Assembly: GCA_028819295.1 (NCBI GenBank) | Contig: JAPPMA010000053.1 | Span: forward strand, 55,983 to 119,982 | Direction: 5' to 3' | DNA: 64,000 nt | From: a bacterium | Lineage (GTDB): Bacteria; Actinomycetota; Acidimicrobiia; Acidimicrobiales; Bin134 | Part shown: positions 25,923 through 34,482 of the stretch, one piece after another | How positions within the stretch are numbered: the first letter of the stretch is position 1 | Layout: every line of letters begins with the position of its first letter | Program-made: the position numbers and the translations under genes | Notes under the pieces: generated by a model | What the model saw: only the letters and a program-made list of their open reading frames with translations | The model's database searches: none | What the model was told of the DNA's origin: nothing

Positions 25923-26960
25923 TCAGCGCTCATGTCGCAACCGCTTGGCCCGCTGCCCGCGGCGACCGCCGAATACCAGCGTCGGCAGCCCCACCAGGCT
26001 GCCGGCCACGGTCAGGAAATAGAGCAGCAGCCCCATGGCGATGGCCCGCTCTTCGATCACCCCCAAGTCGTGGAGGAACAGCACCAAGGCCCCCTCCCGC
26101 AGGCCGAGCCCCCCCAGTCCCAAGGGCAGCACCTGGATGATGAGCACGGCGGGGATGAACGCCATCAGCTCGGTGGGCCCCAGGCCGTCGATCCCCACCA
26201 CCTTGGCCGCGCACCCCGCCGCGGCCAGCATCACCGCCTGGTAGGCGAAGGCGGTGATGAGCACTCGGGTGGTGTCGCGGGGCTTGGCCCGCAGCTCGTC
26301 GATGCCCATGTGCAGTCCGTTGACGAAGCGGACCCAGCCGTTGCGCCTGCTGACCAACCGGCCGAACCGCTGGTTGCCCACCAGCATCAGGATAAGACCG
26401 AGAGCCAGCAGGGTGAGAAAGGCAGTGCTGGCCGCCACTCGGGTGGGGGCGCCCAGCCGTCGCAAATCATCGTCGAGCGCCAGGCCCAGCAGCGTGATCA
26501 TAGGCAGCACGATCCAGCCGCTGAGCCGCTCCAACAGCACCGAGGCGAAGCTGTGAGGGCCGTCGCCGGTGTCGTTTGAGAGGCGGGATATCCGCAGCAC
26601 GTCGCCCCCTACCGTGGTGGGCACGAAGTTGGACACGAACATGCCCGCCATGTGGTGCGAGAACATCCTGCGGGGCTTCACCTGAAGCCCGAGCGCGCTG
26701 GCCACCTCATACCACCGGGCGGTGGCCACTATGTTGCCGACCACGGTGAGCACGAGCGCGCCGATGAGCCAGAACGGGGTGGCCGAGTTGAAGTCGGGCC
26801 ACAGCTCGTCGGCGTCAAACGACGGCAGCCACCAGATCAGCAAGAAGAACAGGGCCACACTGATGCCCACCCTGAGCAAGATGCTGAGCACCCGTCGGCC
26901 GGTGTGCTTCTCAGTCAAGCCCGGGCTCGCTGACGTGAGGGGGCAACTCCGGGCACGCAC
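25923..26960 (-). CDS. Flippase-like membrane protein (LPG_synthase_TM family)
   Basis: A 345-residue membrane protein with about eight helices of the UPF0104 / lysylphosphatidylglycerol synthetase transmembrane family (PF03706): FVPTTVGGDVLRISRLSND is the conserved cytoplasmic motif and LPLGLGGLGLREGALVLF the C-terminal one. Members are thought to flip lipids or act in glycolipid transport. The start is GTG 26960; the first 20 residues are polar, so a later start is possible. It is the first gene of the flippase-PAP2-dxs operon and diverges from the TPP-enzyme gene. Confidence 0.8.
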   Translation of the reverse strand: MRARSCPLTSASPGLTEKHTGRRVLSILLRVGISVALFFLLIWWLPSFDADELWPDFNSATPFWLIGALVLTVVGNIVATARWYEVASALGLQVKPRRMFSHHMAGMFVSNFVPTTVGGDVLRISRLSNDTGDGPHSFASVLLERLSGWIVLPMITLLGLALDDDLRRLGAPTRVAASTAFLTLLALGLILMLVGNQRFGRLVSRRNGWVRFVNGLHMGIDELRAKPRDTTRVLITAFAYQAVMLAAAGCAAKVVGIDGLGPTELMAFIPAVLIIQVLPLGLGGLGLREGALVLFLHDLGVIEERAIAMGLLLYFLTVAGSLVGLPTLVFGGRRGQRAKRLRHER

Positions 26961-27034
26961 CAGCGGTGGAGGCGGCCATCGGGGTCATTCAGCCAAGGCT
27001 ATTGCCCCGCCGCACCCCTGTGGAGATTACGGTG

Positions 27035-28675
27035 ATGCGAGTGCCAGGAAAGCAGGTGACCGGTCACGGGGGCGATCAGGTGCTGGCCGCTTTGGCCCCC
27101 TACGGGGTGGGGGAGCTGTTCACCTTGTCTGGGGGACACATATTCCCGCTTTATGATGCGGCAGTGAGGCAGGGCGACGTGTCGCTCTACGATGTGCGCC
27201 ACGAGCAGACGGCGGTGTTCGCCGCTGAGGCGCTGGCCAAGCTGACTCGGCGTCCGGGAGTGGCCGCGGTGACCGCCGGCCCCGGAGTGACCAACTCGGT
27301 GAGCGCGGTGACCACCGCATGGCTCAACGGCGCTCCGCTGGTGGTGCTCGGGGGCCGGGCCCCTGAGGCCCGCTGGGGATCGGGCTCGCTCCAAGAGCTC
27401 GATCACGTGCCCATCATGGCCCCGGTCACCAAACGCTCGCTCACCGCAGGGGGCGGTGATGATCTGGCCGAGGCCACCTACCGGGCCGTGCATCAGGCCA
27501 TGACCCCCCACCGGGGACCGGTGTTCGTGGACTATCCCATGGACGTGCTGTTCTCCGAGGGTTCCGGAAATGTGCCCGACGAGCCCGAGCCTAAAGGGGC
27601 GGTTCCCGACCCCGACGGGGTGGCCGCGGTGGCCGACCTGGTGGCTGCCGCCCGCCGTCCCGCGCTGTTGGTGGGATCCGACGTGTACTGGGACGGCGCG
27701 TGGAACGCGCTGGCGGCCTGGGTGGAGGCCCAGCGGCTGCCCGCGTTCGCCAACGGCCTGGGCCGGGGGTGCTTGCCGGCCGATCACGAGCTGTTCTTCA
27801 GCCGCACCCGGCGGCGGCTGCGCTCCGATGCCGACCTCGTGATCGTGGCCGGCACCCCGCTCGACTTCCGGCTCTCGTTCGGACGTTTCGGCGATGCCCA
27901 GGTGGTGCATCTCACCGACAGCGCCGAGTCGGTGTCGGCCCACGCCCAGCCGACGGCGGCGGTGTCGGGCGATCTGGCCCTGATGCTTGCGGCGCTGGCC
28001 GCTGGCCCGGCACCGGTCCATCCCTCTGAGCGCGACCAGTGGGTGGACACACTGCGCGGCGCCGAGGACGCGGCCCGCGCCGACGAGGAGGATCTGCTGG
28101 CCGCCTCGGCTGATCCGATCCTGCCCGCCCGGGTGTACGGGGAGTTGCGCCGGGTGCTGGACCGGGACGCGGTGGTGATCGGCGACGGCGGCGACTTCGT
28201 GTCCTACGCCGGGCGGTTCGTGGACTCCTACCGGCCGGGCCACTGGCTGGACCCCGGCCCCTACGGCTGTCTGGGCACCGGCATGGGCTATGCCATGGCC
28301 GCCCGGGTGGCCCACCCCGACCGCCAGGTGGTGCTGCTGTTGGGCGACGGGGCGGCCGGGTTCTCGCTGATGGACGCCGACTCGCTGGTGCGCCACAACC
28401 TGCCGGTGGCCATCGTGGTGGGCAACAACGGCTGCTGGGGGTTGGAGAAGCACCCCATGCGCCAGTTGTACGGCTACGATGTGGCCGCCGACCTCCAGGC
28501 GGGGTGCCGCTACGACCGGGTGGTGTCGGCTTTGGGCGGTGCCGGCGAGACGGTGGAGCGCCCCGATCACATCGCTCCCGCCCTCAAGCGAGCCCTCGGC
28601 GCCGGCGTCCCCTACGTGGTGAACGTGGTCTGCGACCCCGAGCACGCCTACCCCCGCAGCTCCAACCTGGGATGA
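27035..28675 (+). CDS. Thiamine-pyrophosphate enzyme (acetolactate synthase-like)
   Basis: A 546-residue TPP enzyme in the acetolactate synthase/2-hydroxyacyl-CoA lyase group. The N-terminal Pyr domain holds the catalytic glutamate in DVRHEQTAVFAAEAL, GPGVTNSVSAVTTAWLN follows; the central domain runs from about 190 to 320; the PP domain has the TPP motif GDGAAGFSLMDADSLVRHNL to GNNGCWGLEKH (GDG then NN). No regulatory ilvN is adjacent, so biosynthetic acetolactate synthase is unlikely; an oxalyl-CoA decarboxylase- or HACL-like role is possible. I take ATG 27035; an upstream in-frame GTG at 27032 and a longer frame from 26966 are less likely. Confidence 0.8.
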   Translation: MRVPGKQVTGHGGDQVLAALAPYGVGELFTLSGGHIFPLYDAAVRQGDVSLYDVRHEQTAVFAAEALAKLTRRPGVAAVTAGPGVTNSVSAVTTAWLNGAPLVVLGGRAPEARWGSGSLQELDHVPIMAPVTKRSLTAGGGDDLAEATYRAVHQAMTPHRGPVFVDYPMDVLFSEGSGNVPDEPEPKGAVPDPDGVAAVADLVAAARRPALLVGSDVYWDGAWNALAAWVEAQRLPAFANGLGRGCLPADHELFFSRTRRRLRSDADLVIVAGTPLDFRLSFGRFGDAQVVHLTDSAESVSAHAQPTAAVSGDLALMLAALAAGPAPVHPSERDQWVDTLRGAEDAARADEEDLLAASADPILPARVYGELRRVLDRDAVVIGDGGDFVSYAGRFVDSYRPGHWLDPGPYGCLGTGMGYAMAARVAHPDRQVVLLLGDGAAGFSLMDADSLVRHNLPVAIVVGNNGCWGLEKHPMRQLYGYDVAADLQAGCRYDRVVSALGGAGETVERPDHIAPALKRALGAGVPYVVNVVCDPEHAYPRSSNLG

Positions 28676-28773
28676 GACTTTGGCGTCGCTCTGTTCCCGG
28701 TTCGGCCCTCCTGTTCCCGGTTTGGCTGGCGGGTCGGTAGGCTACGGCGTCATGACAGGGGGAGAGAACGGCT

Positions 28774-30165
28774 GTGATTGACGAGTCTGTTGTTGTCGGC
28801 ACGCTTTCGGAGGCGCTGAAGACCGGGGGTGAGTTTGCCGAGGTCTTTGTGGAGGACCGGCGGTCGTCGTCGGCGCTGCTGGATGACGGCAAGGTGGAGG
28901 AGCTGACCTCGGGACGCACCCGGGGGGCGGGGATCCGGGTGGTGGTGGGGGAGACCACCGGGTTTGCCCACACCTCCGATCTGAGCGAGGCCGGCTTGGC
29001 CAAGGCGGCCCGGGCCGCGGCCGCCGCCGCCCGGAGCGGTGGCGGCGTCCATCGGGTTGCGGCCCTCGATCGGATTGACGCTCCGGCGCCCAACGAAGTC
29101 GAGGTGCTGCCCGAAACAGTGGCCAAAGCCACCAAGGTAGAGCTGCTGGGCCGGGCCGACGAGGCCGCCCGTGCGGCCGGCTCGGCCATCACCCAGGTGT
29201 CGGCCCGCTACGCCGACGGCCGCCGCCGCATTCTGGTGGCCAACAGCGACGGGGTGCTGGCTGGCGACGACCAGGTGCGCACCCGGTTCGCGGTGTCGTG
29301 CGTGGCGGTGGGCGACACCGGCATGCAGACCGGGTTCGAGAGCGTGGGGCGCCCCATAGGCTTCGAGCTGTTCGACGAGTACGAGGTGGATGCCCTGGCC
29401 CGCACCGCGGCCAACCGGGCGCTCACCAAGCTGGCCGCCCAGCCCGCTCCCAGCGGCTCGATGCCGGTGGTGATCGGCCCCGGCGGCGGCGGGGTGCTGT
29501 TCCACGAGGCCTGCGGGCACGGCCTCGAGGCCGATCTGGTGGCCAAGCAGGCCTCGGTGTTCCGCAACCGGGTGGGCGAGCAGGTGGCCCACCCCGAGGT
29601 CACCCTCATCGACGACGGCACCATGGCCCGGGAGTGGGGGGCCTACGCCATAGACGACGAGGGCCGTCCCGCCCAGCGCAACGTGCTCATCGAGAACGGC
29701 GTGCTCACCGACTACATGTGGGATCTGCTGCGGGCCCGCAAACAGGGCCGGGAGAGCTCGGGCAACGGCCGCCGCCAGAGCTATCAGCACCTGCCCATGG
29801 TGCGGATGACCAACACCTACCTGGCCAACGGATCCGAGGATCCCGCCGGCATCATCGCCGCCACCGACCGGGGCGTGTATGTGGCCCACCTGGGCGGCGG
29901 CCAGGTGAACACCGCCACCGGCGACTTCGTGTTCGGCATGAACGAGGCCTACCTGATCGAGAACGGGCGGATAGGCCCCCCGATACGGGAGGGAAACCTC
30001 ATCGGCAACGGCCCCGAGGTGCTGGCCGGCATCGAGGCGCTGGGCAACGACTTCGCCATGGGATCGCCGGGCACCTGCGGCAAAGACGGCCAAGGCGTTC
30101 CCGTGGGCGACGGCACCCCCACCCTGCGGGTGGCGTCGATGACCATCGGCGGAACCGCGGCGTGA
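28774..30165 (+). CDS. tldD: Metalloprotease TldD
   Basis: A 463-residue protein of the TldD/PmbA family. The zinc site is FHEACGHGLEADLV (HExxxH) near residue 245. The N-terminal domain has ALLDDGKVEELTSGRTRGAGIRVV and the C-terminal domain MTNTYLANGSED, GGGQVNTATGDFVFGMNEAYL, typical of TldD. TldD and TldE form a heterodimeric protease that trims unfolded peptides, including RiPP precursors. The GTG at 28774 has a GGGGGAGAG ribosome site. tldE follows 40 bp later. No RiPP biosynthetic gene is visible here. Confidence 0.9.
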   Translation: MIDESVVVGTLSEALKTGGEFAEVFVEDRRSSSALLDDGKVEELTSGRTRGAGIRVVVGETTGFAHTSDLSEAGLAKAARAAAAAARSGGGVHRVAALDRIDAPAPNEVEVLPETVAKATKVELLGRADEAARAAGSAITQVSARYADGRRRILVANSDGVLAGDDQVRTRFAVSCVAVGDTGMQTGFESVGRPIGFELFDEYEVDALARTAANRALTKLAAQPAPSGSMPVVIGPGGGGVLFHEACGHGLEADLVAKQASVFRNRVGEQVAHPEVTLIDDGTMAREWGAYAIDDEGRPAQRNVLIENGVLTDYMWDLLRARKQGRESSGNGRRQSYQHLPMVRMTNTYLANGSEDPAGIIAATDRGVYVAHLGGGQVNTATGDFVFGMNEAYLIENGRIGPPIREGNLIGNGPEVLAGIEALGNDFAMGSPGTCGKDGQGVPVGDGTPTLRVASMTIGGTAA

Positions 30166-30205
30166 CCCCTCGCCGCCCGGGGCCCAGCATCAAGAGGGCT
30201 GCGAC

Positions 30206-31552
30206 GTGAAACCTGAGGAACTGCTGGAGATTGCCGAGCGCATTGTGGGGTGGGGCCGCGACGGCGAGCAGGTGGAGGCGGTGGTGGGCCACAGCCGGGA
30301 GACCGAGGTGCGGGTGTATGAGGGCGAGATCGAGTCGCTGTCGGTGGCCGAGTCGCAGGGGGTGGGCATCCGGGTGATCGCCAACGGCCGCCAAGGCTTC
30401 GCCCACGCCGGCACGCTCGATGGCGACGTGCTGGTAGAGACCCTGGCCGAGGCCCGCGACAACGCGGTGTTCGGCTCGCCCGACGAGTTCTTCGGCTTGG
30501 CCGAGCCCGACGGAGTGGCGCCCCCTGAGCTCGACCTCTACCACGAGGCCCTTCTGGAGGTGAGCACCGAGTCCAAGATCGACAGGGCCTTGGAGCTTGA
30601 GCGGGCGGTGCGAGCCGGCGATCCCCGCATCGTGGGGGTGGAGTCGGCCGACTACGGCGATTCGGTGGGCGCCGACGCCATCGCCACCACCACCGGCATC
30701 CGCAGCTCAGGGCAGGACACGTCGTGCTACCTCACCGCCTACTCGCTGGCCTCGGAAAACGACGAGACCCAGACCGGCTTCGGGTTCTCGGTGGGCCGCG
30801 AGCCCGGTGATCTCGATGTGGACACAGCCGCGGCCGACGCGGTGGAGCGGGCCACCCGGATGCTGGGGGCCACCCAGCCCCCCACCGAGCGGGTAACCGT
30901 GGTGCTCGATCCGTTCGTCTCCGCCCAGTTCTTGGGCATCATTGGCGGCACCTTGTCGGGCGAGGCGGTGCTCAAGGGCCGGTCGCTGTTCGCCGACCGC
31001 CTGGGCGACCAGGTGGCTGCCGCGGCCGTCACCCTGGTGGACGATCCCACCAACCCGGAGGCGTTCACCGCCTCCGATGCCGACGGCGAGGGATTGGCCA
31101 CCAGGCGCAACCAGCTCATCGGCGGTGGCCGGCTCGAGCGGTTCCTTCACAACAGCTACACCGGGCGGCGCTCGGGCGGCGCTTCTACCGGCTCGGCGGT
31201 GCGGGGTTACGCCAGCACCCCCGGCGTGGGGTGCCAGGCGCTGTCGCTGGTGCCCGGTGCCCGTCCGCCGGCCGAGCTCATCGCCGGCATCGACAACGGG
31301 GTGCTGGTGCAGGGGGTTTCAGGGCTGCATTCGGGGGTGAACCCGGTGAGCGGCGACTTCTCCACCGGGGCTGAGGGGCTGCGCATACGCAACGGCGAGC
31401 TGGCCGAGCCGGTGAGGGAGATCACCATCGCCTCCACCCTCCAGCGGATGCTGTTGGATGTGGCCGCGGTGGGGTCGGATCTCACCTGGCTGCCGATGAG
31501 CTCGGCCGGGGTCACGCTGGTGGTGGCCGAGGTCACCATGTCGGGGGCATAG
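30206..31552 (+). CDS. tldE: TldE/PmbA-family partner protease subunit
   Basis: A 448-residue PmbA/TldE homologue: VRVYEGEIESLSVAESQGVGIRVI in the N-terminal domain and GVNPVSGDFSTGAEGLRIRNGEL near the C-terminus. It lacks the HExxxH motif, as TldE subunits do, and functions by completing the substrate channel with TldD. The start is GTG 30206, 40 bp after tldD, so the two are one operon. Confidence 0.88.
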   Translation: MKPEELLEIAERIVGWGRDGEQVEAVVGHSRETEVRVYEGEIESLSVAESQGVGIRVIANGRQGFAHAGTLDGDVLVETLAEARDNAVFGSPDEFFGLAEPDGVAPPELDLYHEALLEVSTESKIDRALELERAVRAGDPRIVGVESADYGDSVGADAIATTTGIRSSGQDTSCYLTAYSLASENDETQTGFGFSVGREPGDLDVDTAAADAVERATRMLGATQPPTERVTVVLDPFVSAQFLGIIGGTLSGEAVLKGRSLFADRLGDQVAAAAVTLVDDPTNPEAFTASDADGEGLATRRNQLIGGGRLERFLHNSYTGRRSGGASTGSAVRGYASTPGVGCQALSLVPGARPPAELIAGIDNGVLVQGVSGLHSGVNPVSGDFSTGAEGLRIRNGELAEPVREITIASTLQRMLLDVAAVGSDLTWLPMSSAGVTLVVAEVTMSGA

Positions 31553-31630
31553 CCGCGGGCAGGGGCCATGTCGGTCCGATTCGAGTTCTTGCCGGGGGGG
31601 AGTCCGGTGGTTGCCGACCGCCGGTAGGTC

Positions 31631-32467
31631 ATGTCGGTTCTGCACGCCATCTTGCTGGGCATTGCCCAGGGGCTGACCGAGTTCTTGCCGGTGTCGTCCA
31701 GCGGGCACCTCCAGATCATCCCCTGGCTGGCCGATTGGAACGACTTCGAGGGCAACGACGACCTCAAGAAGGCCTTCGACGTGGCCCTCCACTTGGGCAC
31801 ATTGGTGGGGTTGGTGGCCTGCTTGCGGCGCGAGGTGTGGGCGCTGGTGCGAGGCGGGATGGCCACCGTAGTCGAACGCCGAAGCCCTATGACTGCCGAC
31901 GGACGGCTGGGGTGGCTGCTGGTGCTGGCCACCGTGCCCGCCGCCGCGGTCGGGGTGGGGCTGCGGTCGGTGATCGACGAGGCCGACGATGAGATCTGGC
32001 TAACCGCGGTGATGCTGGGCGGGTTCGGCATCCTTCTGTGGTGGGCCGACCGCCGCCAGGGCCGGCGGAACACCGAGGACGTGGGAGTGCGCGACGCGGT
32101 GCTTCTGGGGCTGGCCCAGGCCTGCTCGCTCCAACCGGGGGTGTCGCGCTCGGGGGTGATCATCACCGCCGGGCGGCTGCTGAGCTTCGACCGGGAGGCG
32201 GCCACCCGGCTGGCTGTGCTCATGAGCGTGCCGGTGATCGCCGGGGCCGGGCTGTACTCGTTCATCGACATCGGCGGGTGGGACGGAATCCCCGCCGATG
32301 CCCGGGCCGGCTTCGCCTGGGGCACGGCCGCCTCGGCCGTCACCGGGTTCGCCGCAGTCAAAGGGCTCCTGGCCCTCGTGCGCACCCGCAGCTTCAGCCC
32401 CTTCGCTGTCTACCGGGTGCTAGTGGCCCTGCTGGTGCTCAGCCTGCTTGCTTCCCCAGTTCGCTGA
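31631..32467 (+). CDS. uppP: Undecaprenyl-diphosphatase UppP (BacA)
   Basis: A 278-residue integral membrane enzyme that dephosphorylates undecaprenyl diphosphate so that the carrier lipid can be reused for peptidoglycan. The two signature regions are IAQGLTEFLPVSSSGHLQI (residues 11-29, with the Glu and His of the active site) and QPGVSRSGVIITAGRLL (about 172-188). About eight membrane segments are predicted. Together with DXS and the flippase/PAP2 genes 5-8 kb upstream it adds to a local polyprenyl-lipid theme, though not in one operon. Confidence 0.93.
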   Translation: MSVLHAILLGIAQGLTEFLPVSSSGHLQIIPWLADWNDFEGNDDLKKAFDVALHLGTLVGLVACLRREVWALVRGGMATVVERRSPMTADGRLGWLLVLATVPAAAVGVGLRSVIDEADDEIWLTAVMLGGFGILLWWADRRQGRRNTEDVGVRDAVLLGLAQACSLQPGVSRSGVIITAGRLLSFDREAATRLAVLMSVPVIAGAGLYSFIDIGGWDGIPADARAGFAWGTAASAVTGFAAVKGLLALVRTRSFSPFAVYRVLVALLVLSLLASPVR

Positions 32468-32473
32468 TGCCGG

Positions 32474-33115
32474 TCACCCTGGTTGCACCAGGGCCAGGGT
32501 GATCGAGCCTTGGATCACCGCGGAGGCCACGGGGAGCAGTTCCTGGCTGGTGACTGCGATGGTGACGGCGTGGTCGGCGGTGTCGGTGACCACCGCGGCG
32601 GTGGCCACGGTGAGGGTGGCCTGGGTTTGGGCGCCGCCGTCGCCGGGGATCGGCAGGGTCACCAGCACGTCAACAAGATCTCCGGGGGCCAAAGGAGGCA
32701 AGGCGGTGTGGGCGGGGATGGCCACCTCGGTTCGATCCCCGATGGGCAGTCCGCCCAGTCGGGCCTCGGTCACCACGTCGCCGGGGTGCAGGGCAGCCGA
32801 CGCGGTTTCGTCGCCGACGAGGGCGCCCACTGCACCGGCCGGCAGGGTCAGGGCCGGATACCGTCGGGCCTCGGTGTTGTCTGCATCAAGCGGTTCTCCG
32901 GCCTCGATGGGCCGGGTGGCCACGATCACCGGGGTGAGCTCGCCCAATGATGAGCCGCCCCCGGCCAGAGCGGCCATCGCCGCCACCGCCAGCCCGGTTA
33001 TCGCCGCGGCCCCAGCCACCACAAACCAGTAGCTGCGCCGGCCGCCCGGCAGCCGGGCCAAAAGCGAGCCCCGCCAGGCGAGGGCTTGGTCGTCGGATTT
33101 GGGAGTTGCGACCAC
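32474..33115 (-). CDS. SAF-domain membrane protein (CpaB/RcpC-like)
   Basis: A 213-residue protein with one N-terminal membrane helix (SYWFVVAGAAAITGLAVAAMAALAG, about residues 28-52; first 20 shown in part) and a SAF domain beginning VIVATRPIEAGEPLDADNTE and PAGAVGALVGDETASAALHPGDVVTEA, as in the Flp-pilus assembly protein CpaB and in antifreeze-like domains. Residues 130-213 form a beta-rich RcpC-type domain. The GTG at 33115 has a GGAGGAG site upstream. No other pilus gene is beside it; a CpaE-like fragment lies at the far end of the window. The function is therefore uncertain. Confidence 0.7.
   Translation of the reverse strand: MVATPKSDDQALAWRGSLLARLPGGRRSYWFVVAGAAAITGLAVAAMAALAGGGSSLGELTPVIVATRPIEAGEPLDADNTEARRYPALTLPAGAVGALVGDETASAALHPGDVVTEARLGGLPIGDRTEVAIPAHTALPPLAPGDLVDVLVTLPIPGDGGAQTQATLTVATAAVVTDTADHAVTIAVTSQELLPVASAVIQGSITLALVQPG
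32475..32501. terminator. Inverted repeat at the convergent uppP / SAF gene ends
   Basis: CACCCTGG (32475-32482) and CCAGGGTG (32494-32501) pair perfectly around an 11-nt loop, beginning 8 bp after the uppP stop and lying within the 3' end of the opposite gene. A terminator role is inferred; no U tract. Confidence 0.3.
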
Positions 33116-33190
33116 GGGCGCGCTCCTCCGCCATGTTTGAAGCGGGGAAGCGCCGCCCAGGATAGCGGGGATCGGGGCCGATGGGAAGGG

Positions 33191-33991
33191 TCAGTATGGC
33201 GGCAGGGGCGGGTCTATGCCGTTGGCGCGATCGGAGCAGTCGGGGGGGTTGCCGGCGATGGCCCGGATGGCGCCGAACAGCACCGCTCGCATCTTGTCCA
33301 CGTTCTGGGCGAAGAAGGCGAACACCTCGTCTTGGGTGACCGGCCTGATGCCGGGGTCGTCGTCCAAGCCCACGTCGTAGTCGGTGACCAAAGCCGCGGT
33401 GGCGTAGCAGATGCCCAGTTCGGCGGCCAGGGCGGCCTCGGGGTATTGGGTCATGCCCACCACGTCCCACCCGTTGTCGCGGAACCAGCGCGACTCGGCC
33501 CGGGTGGAGAAGCGGGGCCCCGATATCACCGCCATGGTGCCCCCATCGTGGGCGGTCATGCCCTCGGCCGGGGCGGCTGCCAGCAGCGCTTGGCGGAGCT
33601 CGTCGCAATAGGGGTCGGCCAGCGAGACGTGGTTGGTGACGGTGTCGAAGTAGGTGTCGGCCCGGCCCGAGGTTCGGTCGACAAGCTGGTCGCACACCAC
33701 CACGTCGCCGGGGGCCAGCTCAGGGCGGAGCGACCCGCAGGCGCTGGGGCCGAAGACGGCCCGAACTCCCGTTTGGCGCAGTGCCCACAGGTTGGCGCGG
33801 TAGTTCACTTTGTGGGCCGGGAAGCGATGTCCGGGGCCGTGGCGGGCCAGAAAGGCCACCTCGATGTCGTCCACTGAGCCGATGGCGATCGGCCCTGACG
33901 GTGGACCGAAGGCGTGGTCGCCGGGAACCTCTGCGGCTTCGTCCAGCAGGGAGTAGAGACCGGAGCCGCCGATGACGCCGATCTCGGGCAT
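33191..33991 (-). CDS. mtnP: S-methyl-5'-thioadenosine phosphorylase
   Basis: A 266-residue PNP/MTAP-family enzyme that splits methylthioadenosine with phosphate in methionine salvage. IGVIGGSGLYSLLDEA opens the protein; LARHGPGHRFPAHKVNYRANLWAL is the phosphate/ribose loop; GPRFSTRAESRWF and DVVGMTQYPEAALAAELGI are the substrate loops, with VTDYDVGL after them. I use ATG 33991 (MPEIGVIGG); the frame continues upstream only as the antisense of the FmdB gene. That gene ends 4 bp before. Confidence 0.88.
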   Translation of the reverse strand: MPEIGVIGGSGLYSLLDEAAEVPGDHAFGPPSGPIAIGSVDDIEVAFLARHGPGHRFPAHKVNYRANLWALRQTGVRAVFGPSACGSLRPELAPGDVVVCDQLVDRTSGRADTYFDTVTNHVSLADPYCDELRQALLAAAPAEGMTAHDGGTMAVISGPRFSTRAESRWFRDNGWDVVGMTQYPEAALAAELGICYATAALVTDYDVGLDDDPGIRPVTQDEVFAFFAQNVDKMRAVLFGAIRAIAGNPPDCSDRANGIDPPLPPY

Positions 33992-33995
33992 GGGG

Positions 33996-34385
33996 TTAGC
34001 CGTCGGAGGAGCTTGAAGCGGCTTTGGCCGGCTCGCGGCCAGAGGACTCCGATGGGCTGCTGTCGGCTTTGGCGGCGTCGGCCTTCGCGGCGGTCGACTT
34101 GTCTGGGCCGCCGGCACTGTCGCCGCCGGCATCGGAGGAGGCGCCAGCCGCGGGGGCCGACTTGGAGCCAGAGCGGCTGTCGTTGCGGTAGAAGCCGTCG
34201 CCCTTGAAGGTGATGCTGGGCACGCTGAACACCTTGTGTACTTGGCCCTTGCCCGGCTGGGTGCAGGCGGCGGGGCTGGCGATCGAATCGGCTTGGGGGC
34301 AGAGCGTGAGGGAATCCTCGGAGAAAGACTGGATGACTTCGAAGCGGGTGCCGCAGGTTCGGCAGCTGTAGTCGTAGGCGGGCAC
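33996..34385 (-). CDS. FmdB-family zinc ribbon protein
   Basis: A 129-residue protein whose first 70 residues are the CxxC zinc ribbon of the FmdB/YHS-like regulatory family (PAYDYSCRTCGTRFEV, then a second C pair, HKVFSVPSITFKGDGFYRND). The last 60 residues are low-complexity Ala/Ser/Lys/Asp and probably disordered. The GTG at 34385 is preferred over a TTG 9 bp upstream because family members begin MPxYxY and a TATCCT box lies 8 nt before it. A role in regulation is only known from the name-giving case. Confidence 0.8.
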   Translation of the reverse strand: MPAYDYSCRTCGTRFEVIQSFSEDSLTLCPQADSIASPAACTQPGKGQVHKVFSVPSITFKGDGFYRNDSRSGSKSAPAAGASSDAGGDSAGGPDKSTAAKADAAKADSSPSESSGREPAKAASSSSDG

Positions 34386-34393
34386 GATCGACA

Positions 34394-34399
34394 AGGATA
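34394..34399 (-). promoter_or_regulatory. -10 box for the FmdB-family gene
   Basis: On the minus strand TATCCT precedes GTG 34385 by 8 nt, again a leaderless arrangement. Confidence 0.35.
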
Positions 34400-34470
34400 G
34401 AGGCGCTGTGAGATTGCTGGCTATCTGAGGGTGCCGCCAGCGTCCGGCGGACTGGCGGGGTGCAGTTCAG

Positions 34471-34476
34471 TATTGT
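34471..34476 (+). promoter_or_regulatory. -10 box for plsY
   Basis: TATTGT followed by 6 nt and GTG 34483. Just upstream an inverted repeat CCGCCAG (34434-34440) / CTGGCGG (34452-34458) could be an operator. Confidence 0.4.
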
Positions 34477-34482
34477 TGGCGT

